This document shows positions 7,633 to 16,709 of a stretch of 64,000 bases of DNA, in pieces. The notes under the pieces were generated by a model. That model was not told where the DNA came from, did not search any database, and worked only from the letters and a program-made list of their open reading frames with translations. The DNA comes from Weeksellaceae bacterium TAE3-ERU29 (GTDB taxonomy: Bacteria; Bacteroidota; Bacteroidia; Flavobacteriales; Weeksellaceae). The translations under genes and the position numbers were made by a program. The DNA is taken from the NCBI GenBank assembly GCA_019218445.1, contig JAHUUM010000005.1:1-64000 (forward strand). The letters are read 5' to 3'. Every line of letters begins with the position of its first letter. Within the stretch, counting starts at the first letter, position 1.

Positions 7633-10344
7633 TTACTTCCATCTAGTTACGCGTTCAGCCTTTTTCTCAAATTGGGCAGATAATGATTTTACTCTTGATT
7701 TCAAAAGTAATTTTCGTCCTTCGATTGTTCGTGTAAAAATTAAATCACAAGAACCGACAAGTCTTTCCCATTGGTTTTTAAAATATTCTGCCAATTTTTT
7801 ATTTCGTCCGAGTATTTCAGGAACAGAATGATAGTCTTTTTGTTTTATAAATAACAAAAATTTACTTTTCCTGACAATTACATATCGAGGATTGTCAATA
7901 GGTGAAATCACTTCTTTTAAGGCATTTATAAAAGTGGATTTATCGAAAGCTGTACCACCTTTCAAATGACAGAAAACAGTCCCAAAATCATCAACAGAAG
8001 TTTTTACAATTAATTTAGAATAGTCGGTTTTTATGCTCCCCACCTTAACTAATGAGCTTAAAAGCGCCTCTCCGATTTGTTGAATATCTTTTGATATATC
8101 TCGGTATTTTAAATACAATCTAAAGGTTTTTATTGTAAGCCCACCAAAATAAAACATTCCCATGACTACAAAAATCATAAGAAAAATATACAAATCTCGA
8201 ATAGTTCTTATCTTATGTATTATTCTTCCAAGACCGCTTAAAACTTCTAATCCAAAACCAACCAAACCTAAGCCTAAAGTGGTAAAAAGATAACGAATAG
8301 TGTTATTGAAGTACAGAGACTTAACCGCTTTGTATTCTTTTTCCTCAGAAAATGGAATTTTAATTTCTTGGATAAGTGTTTCGCCCGTTTCAAGAGCTAT
8401 TTTCCACCTATTTTTTAGATTCTCTCTATTTTCGGCATAAGAAAACATCTCTGTATTCTTTTTCTCTGCTTCTTTTTTATGATGAATCTTTTCGGGTAAA
8501 TTTAGACGTCCTATTCCATTTTCAATTCCGGGGTTTTCTTTGAATGAGACACCCACAAAACTTTTAAATCGTCTTTTTAATAAATCAAAATCATCTCCAC
8601 CCGTTTTGGAAGTACTGTCGATACAGACTAAGTGCCAGATATTTGCTGTTTTTTCGTTATTCCCTTTTTGTGTTCTAATGGCTCTGCCTCGCATTTGATT
8701 AGAAAGTACAAAAGAACCTACATAACTCGCCAAGATTAAAGCGTTGATTGCCGGGGCGTCCCAACCTTCACCCAATAAAGATTTAGTTCCAACCAAAACT
8801 TGAATTTCTCCTGATTCAAAAATTTGAGTTACGATACGGACAATATCATGTTTGAGTTGCTCGGTTTGTTTAATTAAAATATAATTATCATCAAAAGGAA
8901 CAGGACTCGAATTGATTTGCGTAATTCCGTATTTTAATGCCTTTGTTTTAAACGCAGAATAAGCACTAATCGGCATAATAATAATTGAGCCCGTAAGCAC
9001 TGCAATTTTCTTATTGTCAGCGTTTTCTCGCCTTAATTTTTCAAAAATTGGAATAACACCTATTTTATTTAATTCAAGATTATTTTCAGGTGCATTAGTG
9101 TAAAATTCTTCGCGTATAAAGTCTGAGAGAATAACCAAGCGTAAATCATTGTTTAAATTTCTATATTCAAAATCAACAATTTCTTTGATGCTGTTTAGTT
9201 TACTAATACTTGAAGTCAAAAATCCTGTTACTCGGTTGTTGTGCGAAAAATTAATCTGTCGCCTTTCAATCGCACCATATCGTCTTAATCGATTTTCGAG
9301 TATTTTTCTGTGTTCTTCAAATGCCTTAAAATGTTCATTTTCTTTATAAAGATAGAAATCTAAAAGTGTTTCAATCCATTCATAATCAAGTTTTGGGATT
9401 TTAAATTTTTTATCACCTATAACTTCAAGATGAGTTTCAGAGATTTCTTTTTTATTTGAATTTAAAAATATTAAACAAGCCGAATAATAAGACAAATTGT
9501 TATAAATCCAATCTAAATGCTCTGTGGGATTTTGCCAAATTGGGAGCTGTTCTATTGCCTGAATAATAATTTCATCATTTTTGATTTCTTGAAAAAGTTT
9601 TTCAATATTTTGCCTAAACTCAACAATTTTTTTGTTTTCTTTTTCAGTAGGAAAAGTGAAATGAACGTAATCCTGATGCGGGCATAAATCCCCTTCAATC
9701 ACTAATTCCGGCACAGAAATTTCTGTATCTACAAGTCCGTTTAAATCAATATAACGTTGCCATTCCGTGGCGGTTACATCATAAGGAGGAGTAGCTGTTA
9801 AACCAACAATAACGGGGTCTAATTTCTCTTTAATCTGTATAAGTGTTTGCCACCAGTCATTTTTTAAATGGTGTGCCTCATCTACGACAATCGTCTGAAT
9901 ATTTTGAGATTTTAAAAGTCGTACAATATGATTAAGCTCTGACTTAGATTTTTTTGTATTTTCCTCCTCTTTATTATTGTTTTCTTCCTCGTTAGTGTTC
10001 CAATTATTACAAGCCGAATGAAGTCCCTGATAAGTTACTACGGTTAGGAATTTTGGATTGCGAATATCTCTCGAAATCCAATCCGGAGTTAAATCGGTTT
10101 GAAGAAAAAGTTCACAAAATCTTTGTATCCATTGATTACGGATAGCGATTGTCGGGGCAAGTATTAAAGTCGGTTTATTCAGCCTAACAGCGACTTCAAG
10201 CCCCAATACGGTTTTGCCCGAACCCGGTGGAGCAATTACATGTAAATGTCGGTCAGATAAATGATTTTGTAACTCATCAAGCACTCGTTGTTGGTATTTT
10301 CGCCAACTATATTTGAATTTTATGTCTTTTGGATATTCTTTCAA
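7633..10344 (-). CDS. membrane-anchored DEAH-type superfamily 2 helicase
   Basis: 903 residues. The SF2 motifs are in order: Walker A APPGSGKT (38-45), DEAH at 155-158, motif III-like GLTATPP (181-187), motif V GEGWDAP (525-531) and motif VI QMRGRAIRTQKG (550-561). This is the ResIII/DEAD layout of nucleic-acid translocases. After the helicase core come two hydrophobic segments (about 683-705 and 718-737) and a C-terminal domain of about 160 residues that I do not recognise, ending in a basic helix. A helicase core joined to transmembrane helices is unusual for housekeeping enzymes. It sits alone between two copies of another gene, with no methylase or nuclease neighbour. A defence role against phage or plasmids is a reasonable inference, not shown. 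Confidence 0.88.
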   Translation of the reverse strand: MKEYPKDIKFKYSWRKYQQRVLDELQNHLSDRHLHVIAPPGSGKTVLGLEVAVRLNKPTLILAPTIAIRNQWIQRFCELFLQTDLTPDWISRDIRNPKFLTVVTYQGLHSACNNWNTNEEENNNKEEENTKKSKSELNHIVRLLKSQNIQTIVVDEAHHLKNDWWQTLIQIKEKLDPVIVGLTATPPYDVTATEWQRYIDLNGLVDTEISVPELVIEGDLCPHQDYVHFTFPTEKENKKIVEFRQNIEKLFQEIKNDEIIIQAIEQLPIWQNPTEHLDWIYNNLSYYSACLIFLNSNKKEISETHLEVIGDKKFKIPKLDYEWIETLLDFYLYKENEHFKAFEEHRKILENRLRRYGAIERRQINFSHNNRVTGFLTSSISKLNSIKEIVDFEYRNLNNDLRLVILSDFIREEFYTNAPENNLELNKIGVIPIFEKLRRENADNKKIAVLTGSIIIMPISAYSAFKTKALKYGITQINSSPVPFDDNYILIKQTEQLKHDIVRIVTQIFESGEIQVLVGTKSLLGEGWDAPAINALILASYVGSFVLSNQMRGRAIRTQKGNNEKTANIWHLVCIDSTSKTGGDDFDLLKRRFKSFVGVSFKENPGIENGIGRLNLPEKIHHKKEAEKKNTEMFSYAENRENLKNRWKIALETGETLIQEIKIPFSEEKEYKAVKSLYFNNTIRYLFTTLGLGLVGFGLEVLSGLGRIIHKIRTIRDLYIFLMIFVVMGMFYFGGLTIKTFRLYLKYRDISKDIQQIGEALLSSLVKVGSIKTDYSKLIVKTSVDDFGTVFCHLKGGTAFDKSTFINALKEVISPIDNPRYVIVRKSKFLLFIKQKDYHSVPEILGRNKKLAEYFKNQWERLVGSCDLIFTRTIEGRKLLLKSRVKSLSAQFEKKAERVTRWK

Positions 10345-10510
10345 CTTATTTGTGCTTGTTTTAATTTGTGGTTAAAAGTACGGATTTTTTGATAACTACG
10401 TAAATTCAGCCCGTAATTCAATATACACCTCATGTAAGCAATTTTTTATTCTTTAGTTTTTAACAGGAACTTTATTGCTTTCTAACGTTCTATCAAATTT
10501 TTAAATAATT

Positions 10511-10894
10511 CTAACCAGTAGGAGGCATAATGAAATAATCTTTTAAATATTTCTGAAAATACTCTTCTCTTCGGTCATCATTTATATAATTTTTATCATC
10601 TGATATTAATAAAATATAGACCTCTTTTAAATTATTCTGTGAATTTTTATTGAAATAAGATTGCAAGGTTTCATACTCAAATAAACGTACCAATGGTATG
10701 CCTATATTGTATAATGCAATATATAATTGATATGTTTTTTCTTGCTTTTTTTGATAGGTTGCCGAAAGATACTTAAATGTTTCCAGAGATAAATGGTCTT
10801 CCTTTAGTTTTACTTGCACAGCATCTACTTGCTGACCTTTTACAAAGCTAATTATTAAATAGAATAAAATCACAAAGTATTTACATTTATTCAT
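10511..10894 (-). CDS. small secreted protein of unknown function
   Basis: 127 residues. The start gives a signal peptide (MNKCKYFVILFYLIISFVKG) cleaved before QQVDAV. The mature part is about 105 residues, charged and probably helical, with no cysteine and no motif I recognise, and ends PPTG. A degraded second copy lies at 7279-7568, so this gene was duplicated together with its 3' flank. The intact copy is downstream of the yqiA-like gene with a 117-bp gap and could be read from its own promoter. Confidence 0.7.
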   Translation of the reverse strand: MNKCKYFVILFYLIISFVKGQQVDAVQVKLKEDHLSLETFKYLSATYQKKQEKTYQLYIALYNIGIPLVRLFEYETLQSYFNKNSQNNLKEVYILLISDDKNYINDDRREEYFQKYLKDYFIMPPTG

Positions 10895-11011
10895 GGGGTT
10901 TTATTTTACAAAAAATGACTCACTTAACAAACTCAAATATAGGAAATTATATCCTACACTCAAAAAAATCATAAAAACAGAATTTCTCTATTGAAAAAAA
11001 CGCATTACTTA

Positions 11012-11503
11012 CTAAGACAAAACCTTATCAAAAAAATACTTTAACTCCTCTTTAAAAATATTAATCGGGAGGGAATGTTGCATTTGTTTTCGCCAATGAA
11101 TTTCTATAAAATCCTCTGAGTTTTTTTCATTATTGAGTATCTCAAAACTTTTATACGGATTTACAATTTCATCTTTTGCACCAATCACAGCGAGTAAAAA
11201 ATTCTCCCGAACAGGCAAATCAGGTAAGTTCATATAATCTTCTACAAACGGCAATGCAGGATTAAAAACCAAAGCCGGAACACGCAATAATCCTGAAAGA
11301 TAATACCCTACTAAACCTCCTGCACTTGAACCGATTATAAAACCAATATCTTTATATTCAGTCAATAATTTATCTAAAACTTTTGGGTCGTTTTCATAAT
11401 CTAACTGAGGTGCAGAAATATTAAATCCGTATTCCTCCAAAACCTCTCTTCTATCGTCATGAAGTGTAGAATTTAATCCATGTAAATACAATACATTTTT
11501 CAT
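11012..11503 (-). CDS. YqiA-like alpha/beta-hydrolase esterase
   Basis: 163 residues, the length expected for the YqiA/UPF0227 family of small cytoplasmic esterases. The oxyanion region LYLHGLNS opens the protein. The nucleophile elbow GSSAG places the catalytic Ser at residue 60, IGAKDEIV supplies the Asp, and MQHSLP near the C-terminus supplies the His. The start codon overlaps the wecC stop by one base (TAATG), so it is translationally coupled as the last gene of the five-gene operon. The substrate is unknown; removal of an ester from an envelope sugar or a metabolite would suit the context but is inference. Confidence 0.85.
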   Translation of the reverse strand: MKNVLYLHGLNSTLHDDRREVLEEYGFNISAPQLDYENDPKVLDKLLTEYKDIGFIIGSSAGGLVGYYLSGLLRVPALVFNPALPFVEDYMNLPDLPVRENFLLAVIGAKDEIVNPYKSFEILNNEKNSEDFIEIHWRKQMQHSLPINIFKEELKYFFDKVLS

Positions 11504-12717
11504 TATTGATTGTCTTTTTTTATTCCGCAGAAATCAAGAATTACTTTATTTTCATCTATTTCTAAATTTTTAAACTCATTATGAGCAACCAAAAATGCAA
11601 TAATATCGGCTTGTTTTACAGCGGTTTTATAATCGGTTAGTTTAAAAACTTTATGCGTTGTAATATTGGGTTCTACGATAAAATAATCCTCGTCTTGAGC
11701 ATCTTGTAAAACTTTCTGAACAATATATTTTGCGGGTGATTCTCTTAAATCATCAATATTTGGTTTAAAAGCCAATCCCATTAATGCCACAGACGGATTT
11801 TTTCCGAATTTAATATTAAAATCTCTCTGAGCTTTTTTGATTTGCTCGGCACACCAAAACGATTTATAATTATTAATTTCTCTCGCCTTACCGATTAATT
11901 GCGATTCCATAGGAAAATCCGACAAAATAAAATACGGGTCAACGGCAATGCAATGCCCACCTACTCCACAACCGGGTTGCAAAATATTGACTCTCGGGTG
12001 TTTATTCGCCAATCGAATAAGCTCCCAAACGTCTATTTCCGCTTTTTCACAAATAAGTGAAAGTTCATTGGCAAAAGCAATCTGAACGTCCCGAGATGAG
12101 TTCTCGGTAAGTTTACACATTTCTGCTGTTTTTGCATTGGTTTTATGCAATTCTCCTTTTACAAATTGCTCATAAAACTGAATGGCTTTTTGCGTAGATT
12201 CCTCGTTTATTCCACCAATCACGCGGTCGTTATTCACAAGTTCATAAATAATATTTCCCGGCAAAACACGCTCGGGACAATAGGCAAAATAAATTTTATT
12301 CTTTAATTCAGGACGCTGAGAAATTACTAAATTCAGCATTCTTTCGGTTGTTCCAACGGGCGAAGTAGATTCAATTATAACTAAATCTTCTTCTTTTAAA
12401 ATAGGAATAATTGATGAAATGGCTTCTTCTACAAAAGAAGTATCCGGCTCGTGATTCCCCTTAAAAGGCGTAGGCACAACGATTAAATAAACATTGGCTC
12501 TTTCAGGTTTTAGAGAGGCTTTTAATAAATCAGCTTTTACCGATTTCTCTACAACTTCCTTTAAATCAGGTTCAAAAATATGAATTTCTCCACGATTAAT
12601 GGTTTCCACCACTTCCTCGTTTATATCCACACCCAAAACTTTTATCCCGTTGTCCGCGAGTAAAGCCGAAGTGGGCAAACCGATATACCCTAAACCTAAA
12701 ACAACTACATCTTCCAT
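11503..12717 (-). CDS. wecC: UDP-N-acetyl-D-mannosamine dehydrogenase
   Basis: 404 residues. It oxidises UDP-ManNAc to UDP-ManNAcA in two NAD-dependent steps. The N-terminal Rossmann motif is VLGLGYIGLP (residues 6-15). The catalytic Cys is C256 in GCGVGGHCIAVDP. The C-terminal UDP-binding domain carries GLAFKPNIDDLRESPA. Length and motifs match WecC rather than UDP-glucose dehydrogenase, and the adjacent epimerase gene supports this. It overlaps wecB upstream and the esterase downstream by one base each (TAATG), so the three are tightly coupled. The product feeds surface polysaccharide or glycan synthesis; no polysaccharide assembly genes follow in this window. Confidence 0.93.
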   Translation of the reverse strand: MEDVVVLGLGYIGLPTSALLADNGIKVLGVDINEEVVETINRGEIHIFEPDLKEVVEKSVKADLLKASLKPERANVYLIVVPTPFKGNHEPDTSFVEEAISSIIPILKEEDLVIIESTSPVGTTERMLNLVISQRPELKNKIYFAYCPERVLPGNIIYELVNNDRVIGGINEESTQKAIQFYEQFVKGELHKTNAKTAEMCKLTENSSRDVQIAFANELSLICEKAEIDVWELIRLANKHPRVNILQPGCGVGGHCIAVDPYFILSDFPMESQLIGKAREINNYKSFWCAEQIKKAQRDFNIKFGKNPSVALMGLAFKPNIDDLRESPAKYIVQKVLQDAQDEDYFIVEPNITTHKVFKLTDYKTAVKQADIIAFLVAHNEFKNLEIDENKVILDFCGIKKDNQ

Positions 12718-13841
12718 TAATTTTTCAAATTTTTCATAAAACTAATAATTCTTTCACAAGCCTTTCCGTCCCCATACGGATTGTGCAATTCCTTCATTTG
12801 ATTATAAAAATCACTGTCTTCTAACAATTTAGAAGTATTTTCTATAATTTTCTCCTCATCTGTCCCCACCAAAAGCACTGTCCCCTCTTCCACCGCTTCG
12901 GGACGTTCGGTATTGTTTCGTGTTACTAAAACAGGTTTTCCCAAACTCGGGGCTTCTTCCTGAATTCCTCCACTGTCGGTAATAATTATTTTTGAATGAT
13001 TCATCAGCCAAATAAAATCTTGATACGCCAATGGTTTTATCAATAAAATATTATCCGTTTTGCCTAAAATCTTATGTACGGGATTTTGCACTTTTGGGTT
13101 TAAATGAACGGGATAAATAAAGACTTTATCCTTATATTTTTGAGCTAATTTTAAAATCGCACTGCAAATATGCTCTATTCCCTCACCAAAGTTTTCTCGG
13201 CGATGTCCTGTTATTAAAATCACCTCTCTGCCATTTATTTTTTGCTCTAAACTTAAAATAAATTCAGACGGATTTTCTTTGGCTTTTTCCACAGATTGCA
13301 AAAGAGCATCTATCACAGTATTTCCCGTAACAATGATATTTTCAGATAAAATTCCTTCCGAGATTAAATTTTCTTTGGCTTTTTGAGTCGGAGCAAAATG
13401 ATAATTCGTCATTCTGGACGTCACTTGTCGGTTCATTTCCTCAGGATAAGGCGATTTTAAATTATTTGTCCTTAGTCCCGCCTCTATATGGCAAATTTTT
13501 GACTGATGATAAAAACTCGCCATTGCCGATGCCATGCTGGTGGTTGTGTCCCCGTGAACGAAAACGTAATCAGGCTGAAAGTCCTCTAAAACGCTTTTTA
13601 AATGCAGTAAAATATCTGAAGTAAGTGTGTACAAATTCTGATTAGGACGCATTAAATTCAAATCAAAATCAGGCTTGATTTGGAAAAAATCTAAAACTTG
13701 GTCGAGCATTTCTCTATGCTGAGCCGTTACACAAACTTTGGTTTCAAAATTGGTGTTGTCACTTAAAAATGCTTTTACCAAAGGCGACATTTTTATCGCC
13801 TCGGGACGCGTTCCAAAAACAATGAGTATTCTTTTCTTCAT
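12717..13841 (-). CDS. wecB: UDP-N-acetylglucosamine 2-epimerase (non-hydrolysing)
   Basis: 374 residues. It interconverts UDP-GlcNAc and UDP-ManNAc, supplying WecC. Visible family signatures are FGTRPEAIKMSPL at the N-terminus, HVEAGLRT-like HIEAGLRTNNLKSPYPEE, GHRRENFGEGI, and DSGGIQEEAPSLGKPVLVTR followed by NTERPEA. It begins 10 bp after the metallophosphatase gene and ends overlapping wecC, so it is the third gene of the operon. Cytoplasmic. Confidence 0.95.
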   Translation of the reverse strand: MKKRILIVFGTRPEAIKMSPLVKAFLSDNTNFETKVCVTAQHREMLDQVLDFFQIKPDFDLNLMRPNQNLYTLTSDILLHLKSVLEDFQPDYVFVHGDTTTSMASAMASFYHQSKICHIEAGLRTNNLKSPYPEEMNRQVTSRMTNYHFAPTQKAKENLISEGILSENIIVTGNTVIDALLQSVEKAKENPSEFILSLEQKINGREVILITGHRRENFGEGIEHICSAILKLAQKYKDKVFIYPVHLNPKVQNPVHKILGKTDNILLIKPLAYQDFIWLMNHSKIIITDSGGIQEEAPSLGKPVLVTRNNTERPEAVEEGTVLLVGTDEEKIIENTSKLLEDSDFYNQMKELHNPYGDGKACERIISFMKNLKN

Positions 13842-13851
13842 TCAAAAGAAA

Positions 13852-14775
13852 TTAAACAAAATTAGAACTGATTTCTAAACGGGAGGTTGCTACTTTTTTG
13901 GATTGATTAAAACTATCAAAATAGAAGTCAAATCTTCCTAAATACAATCCAGCCCAACCTACTTGATTAATAATCACAGATTTTCCTTCCGCATTGGCTA
14001 CTTCTACGGGATTCTTTAAAAAAGTGTGTGTATGCCCTCCAATTATTAAATCTATATCTTTTGTTTTTGCAGCCAAAACATGGTCAGACACTTTATCGCT
14101 GTCATATTTAAAACCTAAATGAGAAAGACAAATGATTAAATCACATTTCTTTTCTTTTAGTTCTTTGGTCATTTGCTGAGCAATTTCTATCGGGTCTAAG
14201 TATTTAGTTTCTCCGTAATTAGCTTTTTCTACTAAGCCATGCAGCTCCACTCCTACTCCAAAAATGCCGACTTTTATTCCGTCTTTTACAAAAATCTGAT
14301 ACGGGATTGTTCGTCCGTCCAGAATCGTATTTTTAAAATCGTAGTTAGAACAAATAAAATTAAAATTAGCATGTTTTAATTGCTTTTCAAAGCCTTTTAA
14401 ACCATTATCAAAATCATGATTTCCCATAGTTGCGGCATCATATCCCATTTTTGACATGAGCTTAAACTCCAACTCTCCTCCAAAAAAGTTAAAATAAGGT
14501 GTTCCCTGAAAAATATCTCCGGCATCTAATAACAATACATTTTTTTCTTCTCTACGAATTTTGTTTATTAAAGTAGCTCTACGTGCAAAACCTCCTTTAT
14601 TAGAATATTTTGGGTTTTCCGAAAGCTCAAACGGCTCTATTCTACTATGCTGGTCGTTGGTATGTAAAATCGTGATTTTTTTACTTTTCGATTTTGCCCA
14701 AGCAGGAAGTGTAGGCACTAAAGTTAAAGCAGAAGCCGCAACTGTATTTTGAATAAATTTTCTTCTTGAAATCAT
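13852..14775 (-). CDS. Tat-exported metallophosphatase, N-terminal half of a split 5'-nucleotidase/UDP-sugar hydrolase
   Basis: 307 residues. The N-terminus is a twin-arginine signal (SRRKFIQ followed by a hydrophobic stretch ending PAWA). The calcineurin-like metal motifs are all present: TNDQH, DAGDIFQG, GNHDFDNG, LSHLG and GGHTHTF. In UshA-type enzymes this domain is followed by a substrate-binding domain in the same chain; here that domain is encoded by the preceding gene only 3 bp away. The pair would hydrolyse nucleotides or UDP-sugars in the periplasm. Such splits are common in the Bacteroidota, so I treat it as genuine rather than a frameshift. Confidence 0.9.
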   Translation of the reverse strand: MISRRKFIQNTVAASALTLVPTLPAWAKSKSKKITILHTNDQHSRIEPFELSENPKYSNKGGFARRATLINKIRREEKNVLLLDAGDIFQGTPYFNFFGGELEFKLMSKMGYDAATMGNHDFDNGLKGFEKQLKHANFNFICSNYDFKNTILDGRTIPYQIFVKDGIKVGIFGVGVELHGLVEKANYGETKYLDPIEIAQQMTKELKEKKCDLIICLSHLGFKYDSDKVSDHVLAAKTKDIDLIIGGHTHTFLKNPVEVANAEGKSVIINQVGWAGLYLGRFDFYFDSFNQSKKVATSRLEISSNFV

Positions 14776-14778
14776 AAG

Positions 14779-15513
14779 TTATGGTAAATAGCGAGGGGTT
14801 AAGTCCACTTTTAATGTGTCGTTTTTCTTAAATTCATCTATAAAAATATCTCTCAACTTTAACTTTAAGTCGATTTTTTCTTCGGGATTAGTAAAGAAAT
14901 CCATTCCATCTCCTCCTTTCTGTAAATAATCGTTTGTGATTACCCAGTAGGATTTATTAATATCAAATGGTTTGTCTTTTAAATATAAATTCAAATCTTT
15001 TCCGTCCAAAGAAAAACTAAATCCTGATATAGGATGTCCAACTCTATGTTCTTTTAAATAATCAATCATCTTCATGAAATCTTTTCCGCTTAATTTTACA
15101 ACAACTGCAGAGTTCTCAAAGGGCATCAGCTCAAAAATACTTCTCACGGTAATATTCCCGGGAGTAAAAGTTCGCCGAATCCCACCATGATTTAATAAAG
15201 CGACATCTATCTGTTTATTATATTTTTTATTAAATATTTCGTTACCTGCCTCTAACAATTGGTCTGCCAATAAATTAGCCAAATTGGCATTTAAACCTTT
15301 TTCTAATTTATAAGGATTATAGGTTAAAAACTGTTCCATTTGAGCATCTAATTGTTCTTTATATGGCTCTATTGCTTTTACCATTTCCGGATTAGGCTCA
15401 AATTCATCGGTTATACTTATTTCTTTTTTATCAACAGTTTTGCTTACATAAAGCTTATGCTGACAACCGAATAGTGTAACTAAAAGTACAATTATAGAAA
15501 TGCCTTTTTTCAT
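14779..15513 (-). CDS. lipoprotein with 5'-nucleotidase C-terminal substrate-binding domain
   Basis: 244 residues. The signal peptide ends LVTLFGC, a lipobox, so the protein is membrane-anchored in the periplasm. It carries the 5_nucleotid_C signatures LNHGGIR, GNITVRSIFELMPFEN and NDYLQKGGDGMDFF, which bind the nucleoside part of the substrate. It lacks the catalytic metallophosphatase domain, which is supplied by the next gene after a 3-bp gap. It is the first gene of the operon that continues with wecB, wecC and the esterase. The partners use different export routes (Sec lipoprotein here, Tat there), so they must assemble outside the cytoplasm. Confidence 0.9.
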   Translation of the reverse strand: MKKGISIIVLLVTLFGCQHKLYVSKTVDKKEISITDEFEPNPEMVKAIEPYKEQLDAQMEQFLTYNPYKLEKGLNANLANLLADQLLEAGNEIFNKKYNKQIDVALLNHGGIRRTFTPGNITVRSIFELMPFENSAVVVKLSGKDFMKMIDYLKEHRVGHPISGFSFSLDGKDLNLYLKDKPFDINKSYWVITNDYLQKGGDGMDFFTNPEEKIDLKLKLRDIFIDEFKKNDTLKVDLTPRYLP

Positions 15514-15558
15514 TTTTTATATTTTTTAATCAAGACTAAAAAAGAATTCTAAATTCCT

Positions 15559-16626
15559 TTATTGGTTCTGATATTTTTTAATAAGTGTCATCCAGTCTAA
15601 AGTTTTTAAACTACTAATAAGAACAGGATTGACTTGTGATACTAATTTTGAATCTTTTGGAAAACAATAGCCAAAATAGTCTTTTCTTAAAATATAAGGT
15701 ATTGTTTGTATTTCCTTTTTGAGCCCTAATTGCTCTATTTCATAAAGCATTAACGGCTCATCGTACACAAAAATTTGAGAAGCTTCATTTTTTAGATTTA
15801 AAATCCCTTGTTTTACGGATGAAACAGGCAAATAGTCTATACGATAAGATTGTAAATAGTCTGCCGAGCTGGAATCCTCAACAGTTTCTACTTTAAACTT
15901 ACTTAAATCGTTTACAGATTTTATTTCTTCATTTAAGTTTTGAACTGTTAAAGAAGAGGCAATCCCCGCTGTTAAACTGGAAATAGTTACTACGGCTATA
16001 AACATCCAAATAATACCAATGAACCTCCCCATTGTAGTTTGTGGAGCTTTATCTCCATAACCTACAGTTGTCATAGTTACGGCACTCCACCAAAATGCTT
16101 GCCCTATGCCTTTCCATTTCCCTACACCAAATTGCTCTTTATTTTTCTTGCGTTCAAAAATCCAAATTAGAAATCCGAAAATAAATATAACACCTATTAA
16201 TATTCCTACTGCTGAAATAAATCTCCAGCTCCATAAATTTAAAAAGGTATTCCAAACTGATGACTGGTCTTTTCTTGCCATTACAGTATTCGAAATAAAA
16301 TAGGGTTGTGTAAAATCATATTTTACGGCCCTTTCTTCTGTTACTGTAATCGGGTTTATACTAAAATCTACCTCTCTTTTCTCTATAGCATCCATTAATT
16401 CAGGTAGAGAGTTATATAATTTATACTCGTATTTCCACTCAAGTACACTGTTTACCAATTGCCAAGAGTCTACACTTAATCCTCTAAATCCTGTATGTGA
16501 CTTTTCTACAAACGGTGGTGCTATTTTTAATCCTATTATTACTTTTTTTGTACTTACTTCTTGTTGAGCATTAATAATTTTTAGAGAACAGATGAATATG
16601 CACAGAAATAATAAAACTTTATTCAT
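15559..16626 (-). CDS. ionotropic glutamate receptor-type potassium channel (GluR0-like)
   Basis: I take the ATG at 16626, which gives a clean signal peptide (MNKVLLFLCIFICSLKIINA); 16644 is also in frame. The order is ligand-binding lobe 1, a membrane helix, a pore loop with the K+ filter TVGYGD, a second helix (GIIWMFIAVVTISSLTAGIA) and ligand-binding lobe 2. In numbering from 16644, the pore motif is at 193-198 and the helices at about 143-163 and 206-229. This is the layout of the cyanobacterial channel GluR0: a periplasmic SBP_bac_3 domain split by a minimal K+ pore. It should open on binding an amino acid or similar ligand. It lies between CcsBA and the nucleotidase operon with no evident partner. 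Confidence 0.9.
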   Translation of the reverse strand: MNKVLLFLCIFICSLKIINAQQEVSTKKVIIGLKIAPPFVEKSHTGFRGLSVDSWQLVNSVLEWKYEYKLYNSLPELMDAIEKREVDFSINPITVTEERAVKYDFTQPYFISNTVMARKDQSSVWNTFLNLWSWRFISAVGILIGVIFIFGFLIWIFERKKNKEQFGVGKWKGIGQAFWWSAVTMTTVGYGDKAPQTTMGRFIGIIWMFIAVVTISSLTAGIASSLTVQNLNEEIKSVNDLSKFKVETVEDSSSADYLQSYRIDYLPVSSVKQGILNLKNEASQIFVYDEPLMLYEIEQLGLKKEIQTIPYILRKDYFGYCFPKDSKLVSQVNPVLISSLKTLDWMTLIKKYQNQ

Positions 16627-16709
16627 TTTTACAAATCTTCTCATATTCCAAAGATAATGTTTTTAATAAAATTATTAATTATTAAAATCCTTTTCTTTTT
16701 TGTTGAAAT

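Noticed and set aside
7633-10344. Complete restriction-modification or BREX system
   Set aside because: There is no methyltransferase, nuclease or specificity gene next to the helicase.
13852-15513. Frameshifted single 5'-nucleotidase gene
   Set aside because: Each half has its own export signal, start and stop, and the order is reversed relative to the fused enzyme (C-terminal domain gene first).
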